Positions 27,101 through 36,228 of a DNA stretch of 64,000 nt are shown piece after piece (position 1 is the first letter of the stretch; each line of letters begins with the position of its first letter). Source of the DNA: AC-43 sp963728855 (GTDB lineage Bacteria > Actinomycetota > Actinomycetes > Mycobacteriales > Micromonosporaceae); contig CAVSLN010000001.1 of assembly GCA_963728855.1 (NCBI GenBank), positions 434,001 through 498,000 of the forward strand, in the 5' to 3' direction. The position numbers were made by a program, and so were the translations under genes. The notes beneath the pieces were generated by a model that was not told the DNA's origin, did no database searches, and saw only the letters and a program-made list of their open reading frames with translations.

Positions 27101-27668
27101 GTCGCTGCTGGCCGGTGCGAGCCACGACGGCAGCGTCCGGTTGTGGCGGGTGTCCACCGGAGCATTGGAGCGCGTGCTGATCGGACACGGCGGCAACGTA
27201 CTCAAGTCCGCGTTCTCGCCGGACGACAGCCTCCTCGCCACCGCCGGGGCCGACTGGACGGTCCGCCTCTGGCGGGTGTCGGACGGAGGCGAGGTCGCGG
27301 TGCTCAACGGGCACACCGATGTGGTCAACGAGTGCACCTTCTCGCCGGACGGTCGTCTGCTGGCGAGCGTCAGCGACGACAGAACCGTTCGCCTGTGGTC
27401 CGTACCGGACGGGGCCCCGCTCGCGACCTTGCACGGCCACGGAAGCTGGGTCGAAAGCTGCACATTCTCGAAGAACGGCCGGCTGCTCGCCACAGGAGGA
27501 CGCGACCAGGTCATCCGCCTGTGGCGGGTAGCAGACGGCGTCACGCACTGCGCCATCCGGATCGGGGCACCGGTGACCGCGATGGCGTGGCATCCCCAGC
27601 GGCAGCTGTTGTGCGCGGTGGGCGGGGTGGGTGTCTACCTCCTCGACTACCTGGCCGTCGAGGAATGA
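24186..27668 (+). CDS. Membrane-anchored NB-ARC / WD40-repeat protein
   Basis: A 1160-residue protein. Two probable transmembrane helices lie at about 10-50 (ISTLLAIGIGVLTNVA, MVLSLALLGIVWVGFEIA), followed by a Pro-rich linker. The NB-ARC domain has Walker A HGAGGLGKTT (about 121-130) and Walker B TLLVIDDVWE. A helical region follows, and about 13-14 WD40 repeats from about 580 to the end (recurring CAFSPDG...LATxSxDxTxRLWxV). The GTG start follows a GGGGAGGA ribosome binding site. Such STAND proteins oligomerise on sensing a ligand through the repeats; with no catalytic effector domain visible, output may be by membrane action or through a partner. It may be co-transcribed with the A-T-R gene 85 bp upstream, although no functional link is evident. 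Confidence 0.85.
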   Translation: MRRGITRAAVATGISTLLAIGIGVLTNVATQRWNWPMVLSLALLGIVWVGFEIARISHPRDPADPTRPARPEVEPDEPTRPQVPWMAPPLDRIIERAEFVDLLLTSLVLPGVGQIGLTAALHGAGGLGKTTLAAWAAHRPEIRDRYPGGLLWVTIGQEVRGADLAGRINDLSFILSGKRPAIIDPDAAGAELGRLLDEQGQPTLLVIDDVWESRQLRAFRFGGRVCSRLVTTRIAGLLPPDWLSIPVRTMSLEQAMLMVTGGVPELPPGLAERLAEAAGRWPVLLQLVNGALRKRTLRGESPADSGKAIIDTLLAEGPAAFDPTMSADRSQAVAATVGASLALLSEDDQARCLDLGIFPEDVSIPADALRLLWNLTRVDSLCEELVELGLATDYRLESSGHHLKLHDSVRAFFRSRRRGEDGRTVQRRFLHAARSLVARPGDDWSSLPSTGLYLWRYLPWHIHESGDLSGLAKLVTDLRWVEAKTRYFGSVVPAMVDLELSDTRESGVLRQVLAQDVALLTPMDPPEALGATLASRLTGVHELETVLRAYESALPSPRLRAAWPLPDRARVAEAPAEESEGHVGSVWSCAFSPDGGSVATVSDDGTTRLWRVSDSSQAMVLRKHRGGVWACAFSPDGTLLATTSDDHSARLWLVQDGTEHAVLSGHTDWVRGCDFSPDGSVFATASHDGTIRVWQPGELGAHTILAGHTGPVTGCRFSPDGRLLASTGFDATIRLWQMPDGAPASVLRGHASQVNDCSFSCDGSTLASVSSDLTARLWSLESMRELAALDHPMIPYGCAFSPKEDLLATASADGRIRLWDTASRTGSAALDGHIGRVWDCAFSPDGTLLASTGYDHTTRLWDVRDGSSRAVLPGADSVNDSCAFSPDGAVLATTANGAVRFYATDSGATDLLRQIDYSGWAWRCDYSPDGALLGTAAWDRTVRLWCTADGELVAVLGGPDGAASDCVFSADGSLLAGASHDGSVRLWRVSTGALERVLIGHGGNVLKSAFSPDDSLLATAGADWTVRLWRVSDGGEVAVLNGHTDVVNECTFSPDGRLLASVSDDRTVRLWSVPDGAPLATLHGHGSWVESCTFSKNGRLLATGGRDQVIRLWRVADGVTHCAIRIGAPVTAMAWHPQRQLLCAVGGVGVYLLDYLAVEE

Positions 27669-27863
27669 TCAGGTCGCGCGGGTCGGATGACGACCGGCCG
27701 CACACGGGCCACCCGGGGTTCTGCGCCAACTCGACGCGGACACGGCGTGAGGGGTGCAAGTTCAGGGTCCCAGCTTGTGACCAGGCATGATGTCGACCCG
27801 CCAAGATGAGCCCATGGCGGTGCGCACCCGCTTTCATGCTCCTGCGGCAGGTCCTCTGTGGTT

Positions 27864-28035
27864 CAGGGCTCTTCAAAGTGCCGTAATGCCCGTTTCGCGG
27901 CCATGTGATGCCGAGCAGTCGCTGGGGTCGGAAGGCGTCTCTGGCGTTGTGGCGTAATGCTTTGGCGATGTTGGTGTGGCCGGCGGCACGGAGGATGCCG
28001 ATGGCGAGTTTCTGAGGCTGGCCATGGCTCATGGA
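27864..28035 (-). pseudogene. ISAs1-family transposase C-terminal remnant with IS end
   Basis: Leftward frame from about 28035 reads SHGQPQKLAIGILRAAGHTN, then NIAKALRHNARDAFRPQRLL, the C-terminal pattern of ISAs1-type transposases. The end CAGGGCTCTTCAAAGTG at 27864 looks like the element terminus. The other ~90% of the element is gone; the break at 28036 leads directly into a lipoprotein fragment. Confidence 0.55.
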
Positions 28036-28053
28036 GCTGCAGGGCAGACCACG

Positions 28054-28490
28054 CTAGCCGCAGTGGACGTCGACTTTTGCCTGGTGGCAGGTGACGGTGT
28101 CGGCCTGCGGCGGTGGCGTGATGTCCACTGGAGCGCCGAACTGGTCGAGCGTCATGGTGATGTCGATCCCCACGGGCGGCTGGCTGCGGTTGTGGTCATC
28201 GAGCACCCCGGATACGGTCAGCTTCCTCGGTTGGGAGTCCCGGTCGAGCCAGTAGTCGATGAGCAGCGTGCCGGTGGCGGGGAGCGCATCGGCGATGGGG
28301 CCGAGGTCGCGCAGGTGGCACTGCGAGGCGGGCTCGGGCTTGAACACGCAACCGACCCCGTACCGGTGGGTCTGGACGCCCTCGATGACCTCGGTGCCGC
28401 CATCGTTGACGTAGTCGGTGTCGCCGCCGCGCCCGGACCCCTCGTCGGCCAGCTTGAGGTAGCTGGTCGGGTCGAACAGCGCGGCGGTGG
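28054..28490 (-). pseudogene. Lipoprotein fragment (LppX/LprG-like C-terminus)
   Basis: The stretch ending at the stop 28054 encodes a coherent secreted-type C-terminus (FDPTSYLKLADEGSGRGGDT, IEGVQTHRYGVGCVFKP, TLLIDYWLDRDSQPRKLTV). The pattern of a target-binding beta half-barrel with a late WxDxxxxPRK segment resembles actinobacterial LppX/LprG-type lipoproteins. No signal peptide or lipobox is found upstream; the frame there becomes Arg/Pro noise. It is N-terminally truncated next to an IS remnant. Confidence 0.45.
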
Positions 28491-28780
28491 ACGTGGTCGG
28501 GTCAGGGGCTGCCCGCCGCTGGCTGGGTGAGGTGCTGGGCTGGCCGCACGGTGTTGTCACCGCGTGGCCATCACGCCGATCGCGTCGGGGCGTCGGCATC
28601 CTGACCGGGGCCTGGGCTGGTCGACCCATTACTCGCCGGGTCCTACGCATGGGCGGGTATCCGCCGCGCGCCCGCGAGCTGCTTGGCCTGGTGTCTGGAA
28701 CACGCCACATCCGCATGATCGCTGCCCCTCGGACGGATACTCACGCGGAGAACCGGCACCGGAGGGCGGGAGATACCGCG

Positions 28781-31245
28781 ATGGCGGCCACGGTAGGGGC
28801 GGATGAGCCACCGGTGGGGGCTGCCCGACCGGGCAGCCCGCACGGGCCGGCCGGGCGGCGCCGGGAGAGCGCATTGCTCGGCGCCGCCACCGTTCCCGCC
28901 GTACCGCGACTGGCCCTGAGCACCGGCGGCGGCGCGATCCGCGGCATCGGCGAGGCGTTCGAAATGAACGCGGCCAACGGGACGGGCAGGCTTTCCGTGC
29001 CGGTCGGACTGACTCCGGGACGCGCCGGCCAAGCGCCGGACCTGGCGCCGCGGTACGACTCGGGGCGCGGCAACAGCCCGTTCGGGCTGGGCTGGAGCCT
29101 GGGTGTGCCCTCGATCGCCCGGCGCACCGACCGAATACTGCCGCGGTACCGCGACAGCGGGCCGGACGCCGACGGGTACGTGCTGGCCGGCACCGAGGAC
29201 CTGGTCCCGGTGGTGGCCGGTGACGGGCTCGACGAGCGCGAGACGACCGACCGCGAGGCGACTGACGGCCAGATTTACCACGTCCGGCGGTACCGGCCCC
29301 GGGGTCGAGGGCGACTTCGCCCGCATCGAGCGGTGGACCGGCCCGGACGGTGTCGCGCACTGGCGGGTCACCAGCCGCGACAACGTCACCACCGTCTTCG
29401 GCCGTACCGAGGCCGCCCGGATCGCTGAACCCGGCCACCCGGAACGGGTCTTCGAATGGCTGGCTGAGGAGCGCCGCGACGACCGGGGCGGCGTGGTGTC
29501 CTATGTGTACATCCGGGAGGACACCCGCGGCGTGGACCCGGGCGCCGCGCACGAGGCTCACCGGGTCGACCGTCCGCAGCCGGCCCGGCTGCTCAAGTCC
29601 GTGCGGTACGGCAACGCCCGGCCGGGCGAGGCCGGTGGGTACGTCTTCGAGCTGGTCCTCGACTACGGCGACCACGACGAGGGGCACCCGTCGCCGGAGC
29701 CGGACCGGCCCTGGCCGGTACGCCCGGACCCGTACGCCAGCGGGCGGGCCGGCTTCGAGGTGCGGGTCTGGCGGCGCTGCCGTCGCTTGCTGATGTTCCA
29801 CGTCATCGACGGCGTACCCACACTGGCGCACTCGACCGTACTCGGCTACGACGACGCGCCGACCGGCGGCACGCTCACCTCGGTGACCCGGGTCGGCGCC
29901 GACGGGGTGACTGCGCTGGCACCGCTGCGCCTGGGGTACACCGAGGCTGTGCTCGACCCGTCCGTGCGGGAGCTGGACGAGGCGAGCGCCGAGCACCTGC
30001 CGGCCGGGCTCACCAGCGGGTACACCTTCGTAGATCTCGACGGTGAGGGCCTGGCCGGCATCCTGGCTGAGGCCGACGGCGGCTGGTTCTACAAGCGCAA
30101 CCTCGGCGGCGGACGGTTCGCGGCCGCGGTGGCGCTGACCCCGTTGCCGGTACCGGCCGGCCTCGCCGCCAGCCGGGCGCGCCTGCTCGACCTCGACGGC
30201 GACGGGCGGCGGCAGCTCACCTCGTTGCGTCTGGAGCTGCCCGGCTTCGCCGAGCGCACCGACGACGGCTCGTGGGCGCGGTTCACGCCGTTCCCGGCAA
30301 TGCCGCGCATCGACTGGGACGACCCGAACCTGCGCCTCGTCGACCTGGACGCGGACGGCCGGGCTGACGCGCTGGTCACCGAGGAGGGCGGGCTGCGCTG
30401 GTACCGGTCGGCCGGGCGGGATGGGTTCGAAGCGGGCCAGCGGGTGCCGGTGCCGGCGGACGAGGAGGACGGGCCGGCGGTGCTGTTCGCCGACGGTACG
30501 CAGAGCCTGCACCTGGCCGACATGTCCGGCGACGGGCTAACCGACCTGGTCCGGGTGCGGGCCGCCGAGGTCTGCTACTGGCCCAACCTGGGGTACGGGC
30601 GGTTCGGCCCCAAGGTGACCATGTCGGACGCGCCGGTGCTGGACCCGCCGGGCCGGTTCGACCCGCGCCGGGTACGGCTGTCCGATGTGGACGGATCGGG
30701 CACCACCGACCTGGTGTACCTGCACGCCGACGGGGTCCGGCTGTACCGCAACGCGAGCGGCAACCGGTTCGTCCCCGGGCCGGCGGTGCCCGACCTCCCC
30801 CATCTGTCCGATGTGGACGATGTGAGCGTGCTGGACCTGCTGGGCACCGGTACCGGGTACCTGGTCTGGTCGACGCCAATGCCGACGGGCGGGCGCGGCC
30901 TGCGGTACGTGGACCTGACCGGCGGCAAGCCGTACCTGCTGAGCACCGTCGACAATGGACTGGGCGCCCGGACCGCCCTGCGCTACACGCCCTCGACGGC
31001 GTTCTACCGCGCCGACGCGGCGGCCGGTACGCCGTGGCTGACCCGGCTGCCGTTCCCGGTGCAGTGCCTGTCCCGGGTGGAAGTGGCCGACGCGCCGAGC
31101 GATACCCGGCTGGTCAGCACGTACAGCTATCACCACGGGTACTACGCTCGGGTCGAGCGGGAGTTCCGCGGCTTCACGCGGGTGGACCGGATCGACGCCG
31201 AAGACTTCGGCACGGGCGCGCAGGACCGGGGCGGGCAGGAGCAGC
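28781..31245 (+). pseudogene. Tc-toxin B-type protein (SpvB/VCBS), frameshifted, fused to TcA
   Basis: From ATG 28781 the product starts like a TcB/SpvB protein (GGGAIRGIGEAFEMNAANGT, RYDSGRGNSPFGLGWSLGVP). One extra C in the CCCC run near 29294-29300 shifts the frame, after which it resumes (DFARIERWTGPDGVAHWRVT). FG-GAP/VCBS-type repeats follow (YTFVDLDGEGLAG, LRLVDLDADGRADAL, VRLSDVDGSGTTDLVYLHAD), then the TcB middle region (GLGARTALRYTPSTAFYR, YHHGYYARVEREFRGFTRVD). Near 31200-31245 the TcB sequence stops without its RHS cocoon and C-terminal toxin part and continues in the same frame as a TcA-like protein. TcB normally encloses a toxic peptide and docks on TcA; this copy cannot. Confidence 0.75.
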
Positions 31246-33958
31246 CGGGTGGCGAGGACGCGACGGTGGTACTGCCGCCCGCCGGTGCCCGGGACGGCAA
31301 GGGCGTCCGGGTGGTCCACGGCCGGGTGCGGTACGGCACGGGGGCCCCGGGCACCGGCCTGACCGTCCACATCGGACACCGTTCGCTGCGCGGCGACACC
31401 GGCCTCGGCAGCGGGCCGACCGGCGCGGACGGCGGGTACCGCATCAGCTACCGCTGCGCCGGGCGGGTCGACCTAGTGGCGAGCGCGCGTACCGCCGACG
31501 GCACGCTGCTCGGCGAGTCCGGTGTGGTCTTCGACGCCGGCCCGACCGAGGAGATCGACCTGGCCCTCGGCGACCCGCCGGGCGACCCGCGCAGCGAGTA
31601 CGAGCGGCTGCTGGCCGCGCTCGGCCCGCACCTGGACGGGGTGGCGCTGGCCAGCCTCGCCGAAGCCGGGGCCGGCGCGGACCCGGCCGGCGGCGCCGCC
31701 GGGCGCCGGGCGATCGCGCTGCTGGCCGGCAAGACCGGACTGCCGGCCGGCCGGATCGCCCAACTCGCGACGGCCCACGCGCTCGCGGCGCGGGCCGGGC
31801 TCGCACCCGAGGTGGCGTACGCCCTGGTCCGGCAGGGCGTGGCGAGCGACCTGGCGGGCCTGGTCGCGGCCGCGGACGCTGGGCGTACGGGGGCCGCGGT
31901 ACCCGGCGACGCGGTGCGGGCCGCGGTCGCCGAGGGCCTGGTGCCGGCCTCGGCCGGGCCGCACGCCGACGCGCTCGCCGGCCGGCTGCGCGACCTGGCC
32001 GGCCGGCAGGTCACCGCGGACCGTGCCAGCGCGCTGCGCGGGGTGCTGTCGCTCATCCTGCCCGACGAGGCGGCCGGCGCGGACTTCGTCGGCCGGTACC
32101 TGGCCTGGCGTGGGCCGGTCGACGGGTTCTGGGCCACCCTGCACGGCGACGCGCGGCTCGGCCCGAAGGTCGCGCAGCTGCAGCTGGGCGTGCAGCTCGC
32201 CACGCTGGCCGGCGGGCACCCGCCGCTGGTGCGTACCTTGCTGGACCAGTTCCGCGCCGGCAACCTGCGCACCTTCGCGGACCTCGCGGCGTACCCGGTC
32301 GCCGACTGGGAGCGGCTGATCCGCTCGGCCCAGGTACCCGCGGACCAGCTCACCCCGGCGGGGCTGCCCGGCACCGACCCCGACCAGAAGGTCGCCGTGT
32401 ACGCCCGCACACTCGCCCGCGTCGTCGAAGACGCGCTGCCCACGGCCGTGTTCGCGTACGCCGCCCAGCGCGACGAGGCCGCCCCCGCCGACCTGCGTAC
32501 CTTCTGGCGCAACACGATCGAGCACGGGGTGCCCTTCGAGCTGGGCGCCGCCGCCGTGGACCGGATGCTCGCCGAGCACCCGCAGCTGCTCGGCGGGGTC
32601 GGCGACCGCGACGGCCTGGCCGCCGGGCTCCGGCTGCACCAGCGGCTGTTCAACCTGACCCCGCGCTACGCCGAGGTGGAAGCCTTGCGCACGGCCGGGT
32701 TCACCTCCGCCCGCGACCTCGCGCTCGCCGGCCCGGACCTGGTCGCCAACCGGCTGGCCGGACGGGTGGAGGCCGGGCGGATCGGCCCGCTCACCGAGAA
32801 GGCCGCGCACGTGGCGGCCGCCAGCGCGTACCTCGTGACCGGGTACAGCGCCCGGTTCGCCGCGCCGGAGCTGTACGTGCTGCCGGCGCCGGACGCGAAG
32901 CGCTCGGCCACCCTGGCCACCCTGTTCGACTCGCTGGACCAGGGCATCTGCGCCGAATGCGAGTCGATCACCAGCCCGGCCGCGTACCTCGCCGAGCTGA
33001 TGGCCTTCCTCGCCGACCGGCGGCTGGCCGCCAGCCCGGCGGCCGGGGGCACACCGGCCGGGGGTAGCGCGCAGCAGGCCCTGTTGGCCCGCCGGCCCGA
33101 CCTCGCCGAGCTGGAACTGACCTGTCCCAACACGAACACCCCGTTACCGATGATCGATCTGGTGAACGAGGTCCTGGAGGACGCGGTGGCCCCGTTCGAG
33201 CGGGTCACGCTGGCCGGCGACCACCAGGCCGAGCTGGACGCCCGCCGGGTCGCCGACCGGCTCCTCGATGAGTTCCGCCGGGCCGGCCTGCCGCTCGGGC
33301 CGAGCCCGCAGGTCACCGTCGCCCAGGCCGGACGGCGCTGGGTGGTCAGCGACCACTCGCTGACGTACACCCTGGTGATCACGAAGGCGCGGCCGGCGCC
33401 CGGCGGGGCTGGGCTGGTGGTGACGTCCCCGGGCGTACCAGACCGGCGCACCTGCCGAGCAGCTCGCGGACAACCCCGAGCACGTGAACGCGGCGGCGTA
33501 CGCGGCCGTCAGCGACGTGGTGTACCCGTGGTCACTGCCGCTGGACCTGTGGCGGGAGGAGACCGACACCTACCTCGGGCACCTCGGCGTGGTCCGGCAC
33601 GAACTGATGCGCGACCTCGCCCCGCAGGACCCGTGGTTGGCACTGGACCGGCTGGAGGTGGTGGCCGAGCACCTCGGGCTGACCCGGCGCGAACGGCAGA
33701 TCCTGGCCGGCGACGCCGGGGTCCGGCTGCCCGGCCGGCCACCCGTCCCGGGCCGGCCGGGCAGCCCCGGCCCGCTACCCGTCCCGGGCGCCCCCGGCGG
33801 GTCCGGTCCACGGCCGCCGGCCTCCGGGGACCTGCTGCCCTGGCGGCTGTACGGGCTCGACGAGCGCGACTGGCTCACCGTCCTGCGCCGGGTACCCGAG
33901 CTGCTGCGCCGTACCGGCCTGGCCTACGAGGAACTGGTTATGTGTGGAGGAGCCCGGT
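31246..33958 (+). pseudogene. Tc-toxin A-type protein (neuraminidase-like/VRP1), frameshifted and 3'-truncated
   Basis: In frame with the TcB portion, this part begins with a small Ig-like domain (GRVRYGTGAPGTGLTVHIGH) and continues with TcA features: SEYERLLAALGPHLDGVALA, a long alpha-helical region, and FDSLDQGICAECESITSPAA followed by YLAELMAFLADRR, the VRP1/SpvA-type signature. One extra C near 33430 shifts the frame; the correct reading resumes (AYQTGAPAEQLADNPEHVNA, VVYPWSLPLDLWREETDTYL). The protein ends after about 900 residues, far short of a full TcA (typically over 2000), where a group II intron RT fragment begins. The two shifts are single-base and could be sequence errors; the truncation is real. 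Confidence 0.75.
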
Positions 33959-34165
33959 GAGTGCCGTTTCGGCTAGTCCCGCCGCTGGTGGATCGATTCT
34001 TGATCCGGTTCGTGCCCTGCAACATGCGCTGTACCGGGCGGCCAAGGCCGATCCCGGACGTCGGTTCCACGCGTTGCGGGACAAGATCTTTTCGCAGGGA
34101 TGTCCTGTGGCGGGCGTGGGTCGCGGTGCGCCGCAACGATGGTGCGCCGGGCATTGTCAGGGCGT
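33957..34165 (+). pseudogene. Group II intron reverse-transcriptase N-terminal fragment
   Basis: After a GGAGG ribosome binding site, GTG 33957 starts VSAVSASPAAGGSILDPVRA and LQHALYRAAKADPGRRFHAL, the N-terminus of a group II intron maturase. A frame change near 34085 is needed to reach RRDVLWRAWVAVRRNDGAPG, after which homology ends. None of the RT catalytic motifs or the ribozyme domains could be recognised. Its position at the broken end of the TcA gene suggests an intron insertion followed by deletion. Confidence 0.6.
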
Positions 34166-34392
34166 CCATCGCAAGCTGTCCTCCCATACGGGTCGGTTAG
34201 CGGTGCTAACTCTCAGTAGCAGAGCCACGAGACCGAGCAAGGCGTCCTCCCCTCGTGCCGACCAGGGGATGGACACGGCCCTTCGGGAACCGGGCTTAGA
34301 TGCCTTTCCTTGATCCAGTTCCAGGGCTTCAGTTGCAGCCCAAGCGGTAGCATTGACGGTAAGAAGAACTGGACCGTAGGGAGGTGCGAGTC

Positions 34393-34548
34393 GTGGAGCG
34401 TCGTGTGGTGACGAAGGATGCCGTCAAGCGGTTCGCCGTCCGGTCGACCAGGGCGTCGGCGAAGCTAGAACGCCGGGCCGTGCCAGCGAGCTACGTGCGC
34501 TCGGCGCAGGTCGCGAGGTTCTTGGCCGAGCGCCAATCGCGGCCCTGA
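34393..34548 (+). CDS. Small antitoxin-like protein upstream of Fic (51 aa)
   Basis: A 51-residue basic protein (VTKDAVKRFAVRSTRASAKL, SYVRSAQVARFLAERQ) starting with GTG 34393 behind a GGGAGG ribosome binding site. Its stop overlaps the Fic gene start as TGATG, the classic coupling of a toxin-antitoxin or Fic-regulator pair. I do not recognise the sequence family; the antitoxin role is inferred from size, order and overlap. Confidence 0.6.
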   Translation: MERRVVTKDAVKRFAVRSTRASAKLERRAVPASYVRSAQVARFLAERQSRP

Positions 34549-35175
34549 TGGCCCTGGCGCCGGGCTACGGTGAAACGCCTGTTCCCGACGACGATGTGGA
34601 CTCGTTGCTCCCGCATATCCGAGACCTCCTTGGAGAGCCTGTCACTAAAGCTGCTGTTTACGACCTCGAACAGGCGGTGCAGGAGGACGTCGCCGAGCAG
34701 CTGCTGCCAGCGGTTCTCGACGGCAGGCTGACCCTCGATGAGCTGCTGAGCGACTACTTCGTGCGTGAGCTGCACAGGCGGCTCTATGGCGAGATTTGGG
34801 CCTGGGCGGGGGTGTTTCGCGTGCGGGAGCTGAACATCGGCGTCGCGCCCTGGCAAATCGCCGTCGAGCTTCGCGGCTCGCTGGGGACAATCCGGTACCG
34901 CTGGGAGCACACGGACGACTGGAGTCCGCGCCAGTTAGGCATCGCCGCGCACGCCGAAACGGTCAGAATTCACCCCCTTCACGGACGGCAACGGCCGTAC
35001 CCCCCGGTTGCTCGCCGATCTTGTGTTCGTCGCCGCGCAGAGTGGCGAAGTGCTGGAGCAGTACGACTGGGATCTAGACAAGTCCCGCTATATCGCGCTA
35101 CTACGTGAGTACGATGTGCACCGCGACCCCCGCGACCTCGCCGCCTTCATCGCCGTGCAACCTATTGGCGAGTAG
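34548..35175 (+). pseudogene. Fic/Doc-family protein, frameshift inside the catalytic motif
   Basis: The ATG at 34548 starts a Fic-fold protein (VTKAAVYDLEQAVQEDVAEQ, DYFVRELHRRLYGEIWAWAG, RELNIGVAPWQIAVELR). The hallmark HPFxDGNGR motif is split: HP lies in the first frame, and FTDGNGRTPRLLADLVF lies in the next after the run CCCCC at 34973-34977. Removing one C restores HPFTDGNGRTPR and a full protein ending at 35175 (YIALLREYDVHRDPRDLAAF). Fic proteins transfer AMP or another nucleotide monophosphate to target hydroxyls. As written the enzyme is inactive; polymerase slippage, phase variation or a sequencing indel could each explain the extra base. Confidence 0.8.
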
Positions 35176-35749
35176 TCGGACGAGCGACGTCGAGGCGAGT
35201 CTGACGGATCTTGCTCGGCCCCAGCCTGCGTCTTGGGTTCACCCGACGGGCCGCCCGCGAGTGAGAGCTTGGGAGCTTTGTCGCGCTCTGCCGGTGCGCG
35301 CGTTCAGCCGCGCCCTACTGCGCCTGTTGTATTGGCGGCTGAGGGGTCGAGGCCGAGATCTCGGTGGCGTCGCGGGGGAGCGGATGGGGAGCAGCGGGTC
35401 GCTCTGAACGGCGCCCGACGGCGACACGCAGGAGGTGTCTGGACGGTTCGGATCGTCTCGGCGTGACCTGCGATGCCTCGTGTTTGTGCTGGTCACGGCG
35501 TCGGCGGACGTTCGCTGACACGGAAGAGGTCAACGTCTTTGAACAGCGCCGAACAGCGTCGTATCGCCGCAGCTCACCACTCTGTTGATCGAGGTTTGTG
35601 AAAGGCGTCAGAGAGTCGCTGGTCGTTACGGGTGGGAGCAGATTGGGAGCAGGATCCTGACCTCTTCCTGGTTGGGGAGGGTCAGGAAAGCCCGCCAGCT
35701 ATAGCCGAAGATGTAGCTGAGCGGACAAGACGACGGCCCGTGGAGTGAT
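35176..35749. other. Intergenic, no gene identified
   Basis: Frames here are short Arg/Ser-rich shadows. A modest inverted repeat (CCTGACC near 35656, GGTCAGG near 35687) is the only structure noticed. The stretch separates the Fic pair from IS debris. Confidence 0.35.
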
Positions 35750-35776
35750 GGTTCGTGTCGCCCCACGACACGAACC
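35750..35776. terminator. Perfect 11-bp hairpin
   Basis: GGTTCGTGTCG (35750-35760) and CGACACGAACC (35766-35776) are exact reverse complements around a five-base loop. There is no T-run, so it is either a GC-type actinomycete terminator or a protein/recombinase binding palindrome. Confidence 0.5.
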
Positions 35777-35918
35777 CCCACGCCCGGCGACCATCTGCAG
35801 GCACGATCCCGCCGGCGTCCCCCCGTTTACCCCCCGAAAACCCCTGTCAGCGGATGACAATCAGTAACAAGTGGTGACTACCGCCTGGCGACGTTTGTCC
35901 AGCTCAATGCTAGGTTTC

Positions 35919-35982
35919 GACAACTAATGACGAGCCTGGGATCGTCGCGGTTGGTAACAAGGGGTTGACAACTAATGACGAG
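35919..35982. repeat. 16-bp direct repeat at an IS end
   Basis: GACAACTAATGACGAG occurs at 35919-35934 and 35967-35982, 48 bp apart, directly beyond the 3' end of a decayed IS3/IS481-type transposase. The tandem termini suggest that two elements, or two ends, abutted here. Confidence 0.5.
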
Positions 35983-36019
35983 TATTGGAGGACGCCGAGG
36001 ACTGACAAGAAGTTGTCGT

Positions 36020-36228
36020 GGGTTCATATCCCCTCGTTCTGAGGAGTGAGGTTCCACCCATGACCGGGTTTGCCGCGAGGGCGATAGGTGGACGGTAGCC
36101 GACACGGGCTTCGTGTGGGGTCCGCTGCTTGAGTGGTCGAATGTGGACGGTAGCGGTTGTAGTAGCTGATGTAGGCGAACATTGATGACGCCAGCTGATT
36201 CGCATACCGTTGCCCGCGGGCAGCAGTC
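36020..36228 (-). pseudogene. IS3/IS481-type transposase C-terminal remnant
   Basis: Leftward reading gives QLASSMFAYISYYNRYRPHS, the terminal YxxYNxxRPHS block of integrase-core transposases. After a frame change near 36110 it continues as HEARVGYRPPIALAANPVMG. The catalytic part is missing. The fragment abuts the 3' end of the hydrolase gene at 36227, and its outer side carries the 16-bp direct repeats. Confidence 0.5.

Noticed and set aside
31034..33067. 677-codon plus-strand frame within the Tc toxin
   Set aside because: Very Arg/Gly-rich second-frame shadow; the Tc reading frame is clearly the coding one.
35315..35588. Several 70-80 codon frames in the 35.2-35.6 kb gap
   Set aside because: All are Arg/Ser-rich, overlap on both strands and lack start signals.
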